DNA of 43,117 nucleotides from an uncultured Collinsella sp. (GCA_900762015.1 CAAFEX010000017.1:1-43117); one strand, 5' to 3'; positions 7,814 to 18,802 are shown, counted from the stretch's first letter. A program made the numbers and translations. The notes: generated by a model not told the origin, from the sequence alone.

Positions 7814-8509
7814 ATGGACGAGAAGAACGAAGAGCTCGTGGACGCGCAGATCGTCGAAGAGGACAGCCGCATGTATGGGCACGCCGAGGGCGAGCCTGGT
7901 GGCGAGGTCTCTGACGAGCCGGCGCTGGTGCTGGGCGATGACGACCCGCACGATGCCGAGCTGCACGAGAAGATTCTTTCGGAGGAATGCGCCTGGAAGG
8001 GCAAGATCCTCGACGTCCACCGTCTTGAGGTTGAGCTGCCCAACGGTCACCGCAGCGCCCGCGATATCGTTCGCCATCCGGGTGCGGCGGCCGTTGTGGC
8101 ACTGACCGAGAGCGGCAAGATCGTACTGGTGCGTCAGTACCGCACCGCCATCGACCGCGTGACGGTCGAGATTCCCGCCGGCAAGCTCGATCCAGGCGAG
8201 GACCCGCTCGATTGCGCCAAACGCGAACTGCACGAGGAGACGGGCTTTAGGGCCGGTCGTATTCGCTTTTTGACGTCGATTGTCACGTCCTGCGGTTTTT
8301 GCGATGAGATCATCCACATCTACTTGGCTACCAAGCTCGAGTTTGATGCGCCCAACCCCGATGATGACGAGTTTGTCAACGTGGACCTGGTGCCGCTGCA
8401 CGAGCTGATCGATGCCGTGCTCGACGGCAAGATCGAAGACGCCAAGACCGTCGTGGGCGCCTTGGCATGCGATAGCATCGCGCACCGACTAGGCGGAGCG
8501 GAGCTTTAA
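7814..8509 (+). CDS. Nudix hydrolase, ADP-ribose pyrophosphatase type
   Basis: This gene encodes a 231-residue protein. The Nudix box runs from about residue 123 to 145: Gly, then Glu, then REL-HEETG in the required GX5EX7REUXEEXGU spacing. The preceding VRQYRTAIDRVTVEIPAGKLDPGE is typical of ADP-ribose or ADP-sugar pyrophosphatases (NudF-like), which clear ADP-ribose to AMP and ribose 5-phosphate. The first 55 residues are strongly acidic and not part of the domain, a lineage-specific extension. ATG 7814 is preferred because GAGAGGA directly abuts an alternative ATG at 7805. Substrate is inferred; other Nudix specificities are possible. It follows purD by 21 bases. Confidence 0.88.
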   Translation: MDEKNEELVDAQIVEEDSRMYGHAEGEPGGEVSDEPALVLGDDDPHDAELHEKILSEECAWKGKILDVHRLEVELPNGHRSARDIVRHPGAAAVVALTESGKIVLVRQYRTAIDRVTVEIPAGKLDPGEDPLDCAKRELHEETGFRAGRIRFLTSIVTSCGFCDEIIHIYLATKLEFDAPNPDDDEFVNVDLVPLHELIDAVLDGKIEDAKTVVGALACDSIAHRLGGAEL

Positions 8510-8547
8510 CGAGCGGGGATGATCCCGCAGGTTTGTGTAAGTCAGCG

Positions 8548-8646
8548 AAAGTGCTCCATTTGAGACAAGGTGGCCTAAAAGAGGAGGGAAGCGTATGGAT
8601 ATACGCGACCGACGATTGAAGGCCAGATTGTCCAAATGGAGCACTT
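8548..8646. repeat. Long nested palindrome before the ABC exporter gene
   Basis: The arm beginning AAGTGCTCCATTTG (from 8549) is mirrored by CAAATGGAGCACTT ending at 8646, and TGGCC (8571-8575) by GGCCA (8621-8625), so about 26 bases pair with a few mismatches. The centre holds a second hairpin, GCGTAT (8591-8596)/ATACGC (8601-8606), which encloses an ATG at 8595 with a GAGGAGGG site in front. The unit looks like a dispersed palindromic element or a folded leader that could control translation. Confidence 0.75.
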
Positions 8647-8693
8647 GCAGCGTCGAGACGAAACGCGGTTTGGTAAAACCGCGTAAGGTGATT

Positions 8694-10466
8694 ATGTTTA
8701 AGAGGTTTCTTTCGTATTACGAGCCCCAGATGGGGCTTTTTGTTGCTGATACTGTTTGTGCTCTGGTGCTTGCCGCCATTGACCTTGCTTTTCCTATTAT
8801 TCTGCGTAATTTGACCGGTGGGCTATTTACTCAGGGTCAGGCTGCCATTATGCAGGCGCTCGGCATGATCGCGGTGGGCTTGGTGCTGATGTATGCCGTC
8901 CGCTGCGCCTGCCGCTACTTTGTGAGCTATTGGGGTCACGTGATGGGCGCGCGCATGGAGTCCAAGATGCGCGAGGACCTGTTCGACCAGTATGAGCGCT
9001 TTAGCTTTGCGTACTTCGACCGCAACAGCTCGGGCGACATGATGAGCCGCGTGGTCAACGACCTGTTCGATATCTGCGAGGCGGCGCATCACGTGCCCGA
9101 GTGGATCATCATCTGCGGCATCGAGATCATCGGCTCGTTTGTGATCCTCTTTACCATCGCCCCGGTCCTGGCGCTCGCCATGGCCGTGGTGACGGCGGCG
9201 TTTGCGGTCATCATGTTTTGGCAGAACATGCGCATGCGCGAGGTCTTCAGCGACAACCGCAAAAAAATCAGCGGCATCAATGCGCAGCTGCAGGATTCGC
9301 TGGCGGGCATGCGCGTGGTCAAGAGCTTTGCCAATGAGGAGACCGAACGCTTCAAGTTCCGCGCCTCCAACAATCGCTATCTTTCGTCCAAGGAGAACAT
9401 GTATCACGCCATGGGCGTCTATACCGCGACGTATGGCCTGCTCTCGGGTGTGCTCTATGTGATCGTGGTGCTGCTGGGCGGCTGGCTGGTCGCCAAGGGA
9501 CAGCTGCAGGCGGTCGATATGGCGACCTTTGCACTCTATATTTCGCTGTTCTGCACGCCGCTCGAGACACTCGTTAATTCGGCCGAAACGTATCAGAAGG
9601 CTATCGCCGGCTTTAAGCGTATGGACGAGGTGCTCTCGACCGCGCCGGATATCCAGGACAAGCCGGGCGCTACGGATCTGCAGGTGACCGCCGGCGCCGT
9701 GGAGTATCACGATGTGTGCTTTAACTACGAGGATGTCGAGCTGGGCGAGGGCGATGCCGACGAGCGTCCCGTTATCGACCATATGGACCTGTCCATCAAG
9801 CCCGGGCAGACCATCGCTTTGGTTGGCCCTTCGGGCGGCGGCAAGTCCACGACCTGTTCGCTGCTGCCGCGCTTTTATGACGTGGCTACCGGATCCATTA
9901 GCATCGACGGCCAGGACGTGCGTGATGTGACGCAGCAGAGCCTGCGTCGCGCCATCGGCCTGGTGCAGCAGGATGTCTATCTGTTTGACGGTACGATTGG
10001 CGAGAACATCGCCTACGGCAAGCCGAGCGCTACGGCGGAAGAGATCGCCGACGCCGCCCGTCGCGCCAATATCGATACCTTTATCGAATCGCTTCCACAG
10101 GGCTACGACACCGTGGTGGGCGAGCGCGGCAGCCGTCTTTCGGGCGGACAGAAGCAGCGCGTTGCCATCGCGCGCGTGTTTCTCAAGAACCCCAAGATCC
10201 TGATCTTGGACGAGGCGACGAGTGCTTTGGATAACGAGAGCGAGGAGGCGGTGCAGGAGTCGCTCGAAGAGCTGGCACGCGGCCGTACCACAATCATCAT
10301 CGCCCACCGTCTCTCGACCATTAAACACGCCGATGAGATTGCGACCGTTGAGCATGGTCGCGTTGTGGAACGTGGCACGCACGAGGAGCTTCTCGCCCGT
10401 GGCGGCACCTATGCCCGTTACTATCGAATGCAGTTCGAAGGTGCGCGTGCGCACGAGCTCGACTGA
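8694..10466 (+). CDS. ABC transporter, fused permease-ATPase half-exporter
   Basis: This gene encodes a 590-residue half-transporter that would dimerise in the membrane and export an unknown substrate (MsbA/LmrA-like family). The N-terminal 300 or so residues form a six-helix exporter domain. The ATPase domain has Walker A GPSGGGKST near residue 378, signature LSGGQKQR near 482, Walker B ILILDEATSALD near 503 and the switch His in IIAHRLST. ATG 8694 gives the normal family length and follows TAAGGTG. An in-frame ATG at 8595 with a stronger GAGGAGGG site would add 33 residues, but that extension is encoded by the arm of a palindrome, so the upstream start may serve as a leader or be fortuitous. 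A one-helix protein gene follows after 19 bases. Confidence 0.9.
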   Translation: MFKRFLSYYEPQMGLFVADTVCALVLAAIDLAFPIILRNLTGGLFTQGQAAIMQALGMIAVGLVLMYAVRCACRYFVSYWGHVMGARMESKMREDLFDQYERFSFAYFDRNSSGDMMSRVVNDLFDICEAAHHVPEWIIICGIEIIGSFVILFTIAPVLALAMAVVTAAFAVIMFWQNMRMREVFSDNRKKISGINAQLQDSLAGMRVVKSFANEETERFKFRASNNRYLSSKENMYHAMGVYTATYGLLSGVLYVIVVLLGGWLVAKGQLQAVDMATFALYISLFCTPLETLVNSAETYQKAIAGFKRMDEVLSTAPDIQDKPGATDLQVTAGAVEYHDVCFNYEDVELGEGDADERPVIDHMDLSIKPGQTIALVGPSGGGKSTTCSLLPRFYDVATGSISIDGQDVRDVTQQSLRRAIGLVQQDVYLFDGTIGENIAYGKPSATAEEIADAARRANIDTFIESLPQGYDTVVGERGSRLSGGQKQRVAIARVFLKNPKILILDEATSALDNESEEAVQESLEELARGRTTIIIAHRLSTIKHADEIATVEHGRVVERGTHEELLARGGTYARYYRMQFEGARAHELD

Positions 10467-10485
10467 TTGATATGACAGGAAGTTT

Positions 10486-11451
10486 ATGGCTGACAAGAAC
10501 CCTTTGACTCCGGAAGAAGTGACGGAGTTATTCTCCGAAATCGATGCATCCGGCGTCTTGGATCCTACGCTTGCCAAAAAGCGTACCGAGCGCATGCGTG
10601 AGAAGGAGGCTGCGGCCAAGCGCGGTGACAAAGCGGCGCTAGCACAGCTGCGCAGCGAGGACCGCGCGAGCCAGGCAAAACATATCGACCCGCTGTCCGA
10701 GGACGATCCTTCGGGCTCGCAGGTGAGCCATACCATTACGAAGACCGCGATGGCCGTGGTCATCGGTATTTTGGTGCTGATCGTGGGCATGCAGATCGGC
10801 TACGGCGTGATGCGCCGTCTGAATACCGCCAACCTGTCCGAGAGCGTTTCGGTTGATACCGTTTCTACAGCACTCAAGGGTGGACTCGAGTGGGGCAACG
10901 GCTTTACGCAGTTCCCGCTCGACTTTACCGTCGATGAAGCCGATGAGCGTACGGGCACGGTCGAGGTGACGGTGTTGGACACATCGTCTGCCAACGAGCT
11001 CGAGCTGCTGTCCAACGGGCAGATCCAGGCCGCGGCGCTTGCGACCAACGCGCTGCTCAACGACAAGATCGACCGCGTGGTGTATAACGTTCACGCCTAT
11101 ATCGACGAGGATAGCAACATTCAGCACGATTCCTTCTTTGGCATGTTCCCCGCGCGGGGCCACCAGAGCGCCATTTTGACGTTCGTGTGGACCAAGAGCT
11201 CATCCAACGCCACGAGTATCGACTGGAAGATGCGCATCGTGAGTATGGATGACACCATCGCCGAGCGCATTCAGAAGCAGGTGAACTCGGTGTCGTCGTT
11301 GATTGAGGACCCGGTGGTGAGCCAGACCAAGATTGACGAGGAAAAGGCCGAGCGTGACCTGGAACATCGTCTGCATGGCCGCGAGATTTTCCGCGGCGGC
11401 AAGCCCGATCGCACACCGTCCGAACTGCTGGAGCAGGACAAGAAAAAATAA
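10486..11451 (+). CDS. Conserved single-pass membrane protein of unknown function
   Basis: I do not recognise the family of this 321-residue protein. A charged cytoplasmic N-terminus (residues 1-85, rich in Lys, Glu and Ala) precedes one hydrophobic segment at about 87-108 (AMAVVIGILVLIVGMQIGYGV). The remaining 210 residues would then lie outside the membrane. The end is again highly charged (RHLHGREIF-like region to EQDKKK). The outer part contains VEVTVLDTSSANELE and FFGMFPARGHQSAILTFVW, with no motif I can assign. ATG 10486 follows CAGGAAG. It sits 19 bases after the ABC exporter, suggesting a joint role in the envelope, and is followed by a clear terminator. Confidence 0.8.
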   Translation: MADKNPLTPEEVTELFSEIDASGVLDPTLAKKRTERMREKEAAAKRGDKAALAQLRSEDRASQAKHIDPLSEDDPSGSQVSHTITKTAMAVVIGILVLIVGMQIGYGVMRRLNTANLSESVSVDTVSTALKGGLEWGNGFTQFPLDFTVDEADERTGTVEVTVLDTSSANELELLSNGQIQAAALATNALLNDKIDRVVYNVHAYIDEDSNIQHDSFFGMFPARGHQSAILTFVWTKSSSNATSIDWKMRIVSMDDTIAERIQKQVNSVSSLIEDPVVSQTKIDEEKAERDLEHRLHGREIFRGGKPDRTPSELLEQDKKK

Positions 11452-11457
11452 GAGACC

Positions 11458-11498
11458 ATCATCCCGCGTGAGCCACAAGCCCCGCGGGATGATTTTTT
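11458..11498 (+). terminator. Rho-independent terminator after the membrane protein gene
   Basis: ATCATCCCGCG (11458-11468) pairs with CGCGGGATGAT (11483-11493), and the stem runs directly into TTTTTTAA. It ends the ABC exporter unit. Confidence 0.9.
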
Positions 11499-11629
11499 AA
11501 TCCCCGTCCCAGAGAAATCATTATGCATAGAAAGTCATAATTATCATTTCGTAAACATTTCGATGAAATTAACGCCATGAGGCATGCTTGCGGTTACAAT
11601 ACCGCGAGGCCTAACTACACACCTTTAAG

Positions 11630-11654
11630 CCGGTCCTGTGAGACCGGGAAGGAG
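11630..11654 (+). promoter_or_regulatory. PyrR-type RNA binding hairpin overlapping the carA ribosome site
   Basis: CCGGTC (11630-11635) pairs with GACCGG (11642-11647) around the loop CTGTGA, preceded by CCTTTAAG and followed at once by the AAGGAG ribosome site of carA. The core GGTCCTGTGAGACC closely resembles the PyrR binding loop of pyrimidine genes (AGTCC-N-G-N-GAGGCT). In mycobacteria PyrR represses translation from such a site. No terminator/antiterminator pair is visible, so translational control by UMP-bound PyrR is the likeliest mode. Confidence 0.75.
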
Positions 11655-11658
11655 AATT

Positions 11659-13098
11659 ATGGCGAACAACCATACCGCGGGCGCTGCCGCCCGCACCTTC
11701 GCGCCCAGCGAGCTTTGCCAGCGCATGCTGGCCAAAACCAGCAAGGGCACCTGCGGTCCCTGCATCCTGTATCTTGAGGATGGGACCATTTTTTATGGAC
11801 GTGCATGCGGCGCCGAGGGCACCGCGACCGGCGAAGTCTGCTTCAACACCTCGCTCGAGGGCTACTTTGAGGTCATGACCGACCCGAGTTATGCCGGCCA
11901 AATCGTAACCATGACCTATCCGCAGATCGGCAACTACGGTATCGACGAGACCGACGTCCAGTCGGCCTTCCCCGGCGACGACGTGCGCCCCGCGAGCGCT
12001 CCGGCTATGCGCGGCATGATCGTTCGCGATATGTGCGCCACGCCTTCTAACTGGCGCTCGGCCGTCAGCGTGCCGGAGTACCTGCGCGCCCACGGCATCG
12101 TCGCTATCGAGGGTGTCGACACCCGCGCTCTGGTGCGCCATCTGCGCGACAATGGTTCCAAGATGGGCATTATCTCGACCGAGATCTTCGACGTCGATGA
12201 GCTTGCCGAGCGTCTGGCCGCAGCGCCGACGCTGGTGGGCGAGAATCTGGTCAAGACCGTGAGTTGCCCCGCGCCTCACGAGTTTGTGGCCGCCGACCTG
12301 CCTGCCACGCATGACTTTGCGCTTGCCCCTGCCGCTCCTGCCCGACACAAAGTGGTCGCCTACGACTGCGGCGTCAAGCGCGGCATTCTGGAGGGCCTCG
12401 TCCGCGCCGGCTGCGACCTTACCGTCGTGCCGTGGGATACGCCCGCGAGTGAGGTGCTCGACATGAATCCCGATGGCGTCTTTTTATCCAACGGCCCCGG
12501 CGACCCCGATGCCGTGGTGGAGACCTACGAGCAGGTGCAGCAGCTGATCGGCAAGGTGCCGGTCTTTGGCATTTGCCTGGGTCATCAGATGATCAGTCTG
12601 GCCTGCGGCGCCCAGATGGAAAAGCTTAAGTTCGGTCACCGCGGTGGCAACCAGCCGGTCATGAACCTGGTAAGCCGTCGCGTGGAGATCACCGCGCAAA
12701 ACCATGGCTTTGGCCTGCTGTTCCCCAGTCTGGGCAAACTGATTCCGGAGCTTTCCGGCGGCGAAACCGAGCATGCGGCCGATGGCGACCTGCGCGCCTG
12801 GGTGCGTCGCGGCGTCGCGCCGGTCGTGATGAACGAGCGCTTCGGTCGCATTCGTCTAACACATGTGAACCTCAACGACGGCACCGCCGAGGGCATCCAG
12901 CTGCTCGACGCCCCGTGCTTCTCGGTCCAGTATCACCCCGAGGCCTCGCCTGGCCCCACCGATGCCCACTATCTCTTTACCGCCTTTACGCGACTCATGG
13001 ACGGCGAGGAGAACTACCTGGACATCGACACCGCGAAGGACCGCCTGGCTGGCTGGAATTTCGCCGAGACCGCCGCGACTGAGACCGAGGAGAACTAA
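11659..13098 (+). CDS. carA: Carbamoyl-phosphate synthase small subunit, glutaminase
   Basis: This subunit takes ammonia from glutamine and channels it to CarB for carbamoyl phosphate, used in pyrimidine and arginine synthesis. The N-terminal domain has YLEDGTIFYGRACGAEG and FNTSLEGYFEVMTDPSYAGQ. The class I amidotransferase triad is Cys306 (GICLGH), His426 and Glu428 (YHPEASPGP). The protein is 479 residues, about 100 longer than E. coli CarA. The Cys-to-His spacing is 120 residues against 84 there, owing to an insertion after ITAQNHGFGLL that is rich in Arg, Gly and Glu. ATG 11659 follows AAGGAG inside the PyrR-like hairpin; upstream in-frame ATG 11638 falls inside that hairpin and is rejected. 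carB follows after one base. Confidence 0.96.
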   Translation: MANNHTAGAAARTFAPSELCQRMLAKTSKGTCGPCILYLEDGTIFYGRACGAEGTATGEVCFNTSLEGYFEVMTDPSYAGQIVTMTYPQIGNYGIDETDVQSAFPGDDVRPASAPAMRGMIVRDMCATPSNWRSAVSVPEYLRAHGIVAIEGVDTRALVRHLRDNGSKMGIISTEIFDVDELAERLAAAPTLVGENLVKTVSCPAPHEFVAADLPATHDFALAPAAPARHKVVAYDCGVKRGILEGLVRAGCDLTVVPWDTPASEVLDMNPDGVFLSNGPGDPDAVVETYEQVQQLIGKVPVFGICLGHQMISLACGAQMEKLKFGHRGGNQPVMNLVSRRVEITAQNHGFGLLFPSLGKLIPELSGGETEHAADGDLRAWVRRGVAPVVMNERFGRIRLTHVNLNDGTAEGIQLLDAPCFSVQYHPEASPGPTDAHYLFTAFTRLMDGEENYLDIDTAKDRLAGWNFAETAATETEEN

Positions 13099-13099
13099 C

Positions 13100-16414
<3,315 letters not shown>

Positions 16415-16425
16415 TTGACCTGGCC

Positions 16426-16516
16426 GGCCGGCGCGGGAGGGGCCGAGATTTCCCCCTTTCGCTCCGGCTGCAAGCAGAGTCGCTCAGGAGGAAACTCAGC
16501 CCCTCCCGCCCCGGCC
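16426..16516. repeat. Long imperfect palindrome after carB
   Basis: The 18-base arms 16426-16443 (ending GGGAGGGGC) and 16499-16516 (starting GCCCCTCCC) pair with one mismatch. Inside, CGAGATTTCC and GGAAACTCA continue an imperfect stem, and CTGC/GCAG form a tip. The CTCAGCC/TTTCCC core resembles the perfect palindrome at 21644-21715, suggesting one repeat family. Confidence 0.7.
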
Positions 16517-16588
16517 TGCGGTGACTTGGCTGCACCGCGTGCTGCCGAAGGGACTTTGCGCGATGACTAGGGCTGAATAAAATTGAGT

Positions 16589-16628
16589 GTGGGCGCCGTC
16601 GTTCATTCGAACGACGGCGCCCACGTTT
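16589..16628. terminator. Bidirectional terminator between carB and the GntR gene
   Basis: GTGGGCGCCGTCGTT (16589-16603) and AACGACGGCGCCCAC (16610-16624) form a perfect 15-bp stem with a 6-base loop. GTTTTGG follows on the plus strand, and the minus strand reads into CAATTTTATT. It serves the convergent carB and gntR-type genes. Confidence 0.88.
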
Positions 16629-16633
16629 TGGAT

Positions 16634-17416
16634 TTATTGGGCTGTGGCGGTGAAGGTTGTTTTGTCGGCGGCGATGTGCACGTGCAGCTTTGCCTGACCG
16701 TCGCAGCTGATGAGCACGCCTACCTCGAACGGGGTTCCTGCCTTGTCGTAGGTCGAACGTACGATGCGCATCGCCGCCTTGCCGGTGTTCTGTCCCAAAA
16801 GGCGCGCCTCATGCTTGTCGAGGTTGATCGTCTCGTAGACGGCATCGACGCTTGCTGGCAGGATGCCGGTCTTTTCCGCGATGTAGGCGTAGAGCGAGCC
16901 ATCCACGTCTTTACGCGCGAGCTCGGGGCAAAGTGACACAGGGATATAGACGTAGTTGAGCTCCATGGGTTTGTCGTCGGCGAGACGCAGGCGGCGAATC
17001 TCCCACACGGGTGTCCCTTCGGGCACTTTGAGCCCGGAGGCGATTCCGCGGACGGCCGGTATGCTTGAAAAGGCGAGAATCTGCGAGCTCGGAATCCGTC
17101 CCGCTTCGTGCATCCGCGCGCTGAAATTTAGGGCCAGATCGATGCCGGGTGCTGTGGTTTGGGGCTTGATGAACGTGCCCTGGCCGCGTTTGCGCACCAC
17201 GCGCCCCTCGATGACGAGATCTTGAAAGCAACGGCGCACGGTTGCGCGCGATAACTCCAGCCGCTCACAGATTTCGAGCTCGCGTGGCAGCGGCGTCTTG
17301 GTGTCGAACGCCTGGCTGGCGATAAGCAGAGCGATTCGATGTTTAAGTTGGATATAGAGGGGCGTATCGCCGCTGCGGTCGAAGGGCTCAGAGGCGAGAA
17401 ACGAGATCATGTCCAT
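16634..17416 (-). CDS. GntR-family (HutC/UTRA type) transcriptional regulator
   Basis: This gene encodes a 260-residue regulator. A winged HTH domain (PLYIQLKHRIALLI, LPRELEICERLELSRATVRRCFQDLVIEGRVVRKRGQGTFI) occupies the first 80 residues. A UTRA-like ligand-binding domain follows, with VWEIRRLRLADDKPMELNYVYIP as its typical first strands. Members of this subfamily often bind sugar phosphates and repress sugar PTS genes. The start at 17416 (minus strand) has a GGAGGT site six bases upstream; a longer reading to 17449 lacks one. It is divergent from the mannose-family PTS operon across a 308-base AT-rich gap with inverted repeats, so it most likely controls that operon. The effector is unknown. 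Confidence 0.9.
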   Translation of the reverse strand: MDMISFLASEPFDRSGDTPLYIQLKHRIALLIASQAFDTKTPLPRELEICERLELSRATVRRCFQDLVIEGRVVRKRGQGTFIKPQTTAPGIDLALNFSARMHEAGRIPSSQILAFSSIPAVRGIASGLKVPEGTPVWEIRRLRLADDKPMELNYVYIPVSLCPELARKDVDGSLYAYIAEKTGILPASVDAVYETINLDKHEARLLGQNTGKAAMRIVRSTYDKAGTPFEVGVLISCDGQAKLHVHIAADKTTFTATAQ

Positions 17417-17724
17417 GAGGTACCTCCATGTCGTGAACATACGTGACATGGTCTGACACTGCGGGGCAAACCGGTGATGTCAGGCCTGATTCTTGCTGGT
17501 ATGTATGGTACATAAGGAACATAAAACATTTATCAGGCAATCTACCTGCTATTTTAAAAATAATTAGAAGAAAAAATAACTTAGGCACAAAAATAGTTGC
17601 TACCGTTAACCGATGAATAGTTGCCGTTCGCAACTATTTTCTTGTACCGAACATGCCCCGGCGCAACAATAATCTCGGCAGAAAGCAAAGCCGTGCGACA
17701 CACGGCAGGTCGAGAGGAGACCGC
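17417..17724. promoter_or_regulatory. Divergent regulatory region between gntR-type gene and PTS operon
   Basis: This AT-rich, gene-free gap contains two candidate operators. TATGTA-TGG-TACATA is a palindrome near 17499-17513. AATAGTTGC occurs three times: direct copies at 17592-17600 and 17616-17624, and an inverted copy GCAACTATT at 17630-17638, the last two forming a hairpin with a 5-base loop. No confident -10/-35 pair was found. Control by the adjacent GntR protein is inferred from position. Confidence 0.55.
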
Positions 17725-18159
17725 ATGCGGTATCTGGTAATGGTCAGTCACGGAACGCTCGCTCCCGGACTGCACAGTGTCCTCAAGATGCTCGGCAATG
17801 ACGCCCCGAACATCTTGTCGACGAGTCTCGTAGACGGCATGGGCGCTGACGAGTATGTCGAGAACGTCAAGGCGATGCTCGCTCCCGTTACCGCCGATGA
17901 CGAGGTTGTCCTGCTCGGTGACATCCTGGGCGGATCGCCGCTCACCAATGCTATGAACACGCTGGCCGAGAAGGGCCTGCTCGCCCACACCATTGCCTTC
18001 GGCGGTATGAATCTGCCCATGGCTATGACCGCCATGATGGGGCTTGCCACCATGGACCTGGATTCCCTCAAGCAGATGATGCTGCAGGAGGGCAAGAACG
18101 GTATGTCCGAGCTCGTTGTCCCGACCGATGACGCCGACGACGAGGACGACGACATCTAG
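17725..18159 (+). CDS. PTS mannose-family EIIA component
   Basis: This gene encodes a 144-residue cytosolic phosphocarrier. It accepts phosphate from HPr on His9 (MVSHGTLAPGL) and passes it to the EIIB partner. The fold signature continues with LLGDILGGSPLTNAMNTLA, as in ManX/AgaF-type EIIA domains. The C-terminal 20 residues are highly acidic (DDADDEDDD). ATG 17725 follows GAGAGGAGA; an upstream in-frame start at 17653 would add basic residues without family support. EIIA is separate from EIIB here, unlike the E. coli ManX fusion. It is the first gene of a IIA-IIB-IIC-IID operon. Sugar specificity cannot be read from sequence; mannose, glucosamine, sorbose or an amino sugar are possible. Confidence 0.92.
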   Translation: MRYLVMVSHGTLAPGLHSVLKMLGNDAPNILSTSLVDGMGADEYVENVKAMLAPVTADDEVVLLGDILGGSPLTNAMNTLAEKGLLAHTIAFGGMNLPMAMTAMMGLATMDLDSLKQMMLQEGKNGMSELVVPTDDADDEDDDI

Positions 18160-18200
18160 ACCGCACCAAGGTTTCATCTAACTGCAAACGTTAAGAAGGA

Positions 18201-18221
18201 GAGGCCGCGACCGCAGGCCTC
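18201..18221 (+). other. Intercistronic hairpin, EIIA-EIIB
   Basis: GAGGCC (18201-18206) pairs with GGCCTC (18216-18221) over a 9-base loop, in the 82-base gap before the EIIB gene. No T run follows; it may adjust mRNA stability or relative expression. Confidence 0.4.
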
Positions 18222-18241
18222 ATGAAGGAAAGTGAGAACGC

Positions 18242-18730
18242 ATGATTTCGTTCATCCGCATTGACGACCGCATGATTCATGGACAGACCGTTACCCGTTG
18301 GGCCCTCGAATATCCCTGCGACGGTCTTATCGCTGTCAACGACGCCGCGGCGTCCAACCCCGTGCTCAAGGAGGCCTACAAGAGTGCCTCGGGCAAGAAG
18401 ACGTTCGTGTGGACCAAGGAGCACTTTAAGGAGGTCGCTGAGAAGGTTATCAAGTCTCCGACCAAGTACTTCCTGATTACCAAGAACCCGCAGGACATGA
18501 AGGAGCTTCTCGTCGACTTCGGGTTCGATCCGGGCATGCGCCACATCATCGTCGGTCCCTGCAACGACCGTCCCGGCGCCACCAAGCTCGGCAACAATCA
18601 GTCGATTACACAGGAAGAGGCCCAAGCGCTCGAGGATCTCACCAACGCCGGCTACACTGTCGAGTTCGCTCTCCTCAAGGAGAAGTCCATCGGTGAGTGG
18701 CCCAAGTTCCGCGGTCAGTTTGGCTTCTAG
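18242..18730 (+). CDS. PTS mannose/fructose/sorbose-family EIIB component
   Basis: This gene encodes a 162-residue cytosolic EIIB. His13 in IRIDDRMIHGQTVTRW is the phosphorylated residue that donates to the incoming sugar. The rest of the domain (LIAVNDAAASNP, YFLITKNPQDM, HIIVGPCNDRPGATKLGNNQSIT, EEAQALEDLTNAGYTVEFALL) matches the sorbose-type IIB fold, although family members more often have VPSD near the end where this one has EKSIGEWPKF. ATG 18242 follows GGAAAGTGAG. It lies 82 bases after EIIA and 72 before EIIC, with hairpins in both gaps. Confidence 0.93.
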   Translation: MISFIRIDDRMIHGQTVTRWALEYPCDGLIAVNDAAASNPVLKEAYKSASGKKTFVWTKEHFKEVAEKVIKSPTKYFLITKNPQDMKELLVDFGFDPGMRHIIVGPCNDRPGATKLGNNQSITQEEAQALEDLTNAGYTVEFALLKEKSIGEWPKFRGQFGF

Positions 18731-18758
18731 TTAGGCGCCAGCCGCATTTTGGTACCTA

Positions 18759-18780
18759 CAGCCCTTGTGGAAAGGGGCTG
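18759..18780 (+). other. Intercistronic hairpin, EIIB-EIIC
   Basis: CAGCCC (18759-18764) pairs with GGGCTG (18775-18780) across a 10-base loop in the gap before EIIC. It is probably an mRNA processing or stability element rather than a terminator, as no T tract follows. Confidence 0.4.
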
Positions 18781-18802
18781 AGGAATAAAGAAAGGGGAAA
18801 GC

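Noticed and set aside
8595..8693. N-terminal extension of the ABC exporter
   Set aside because: Its good ribosome site keeps it possible, but the residues are encoded by a palindrome arm and are absent from normal exporters; kept as a finding rather than as the called start.
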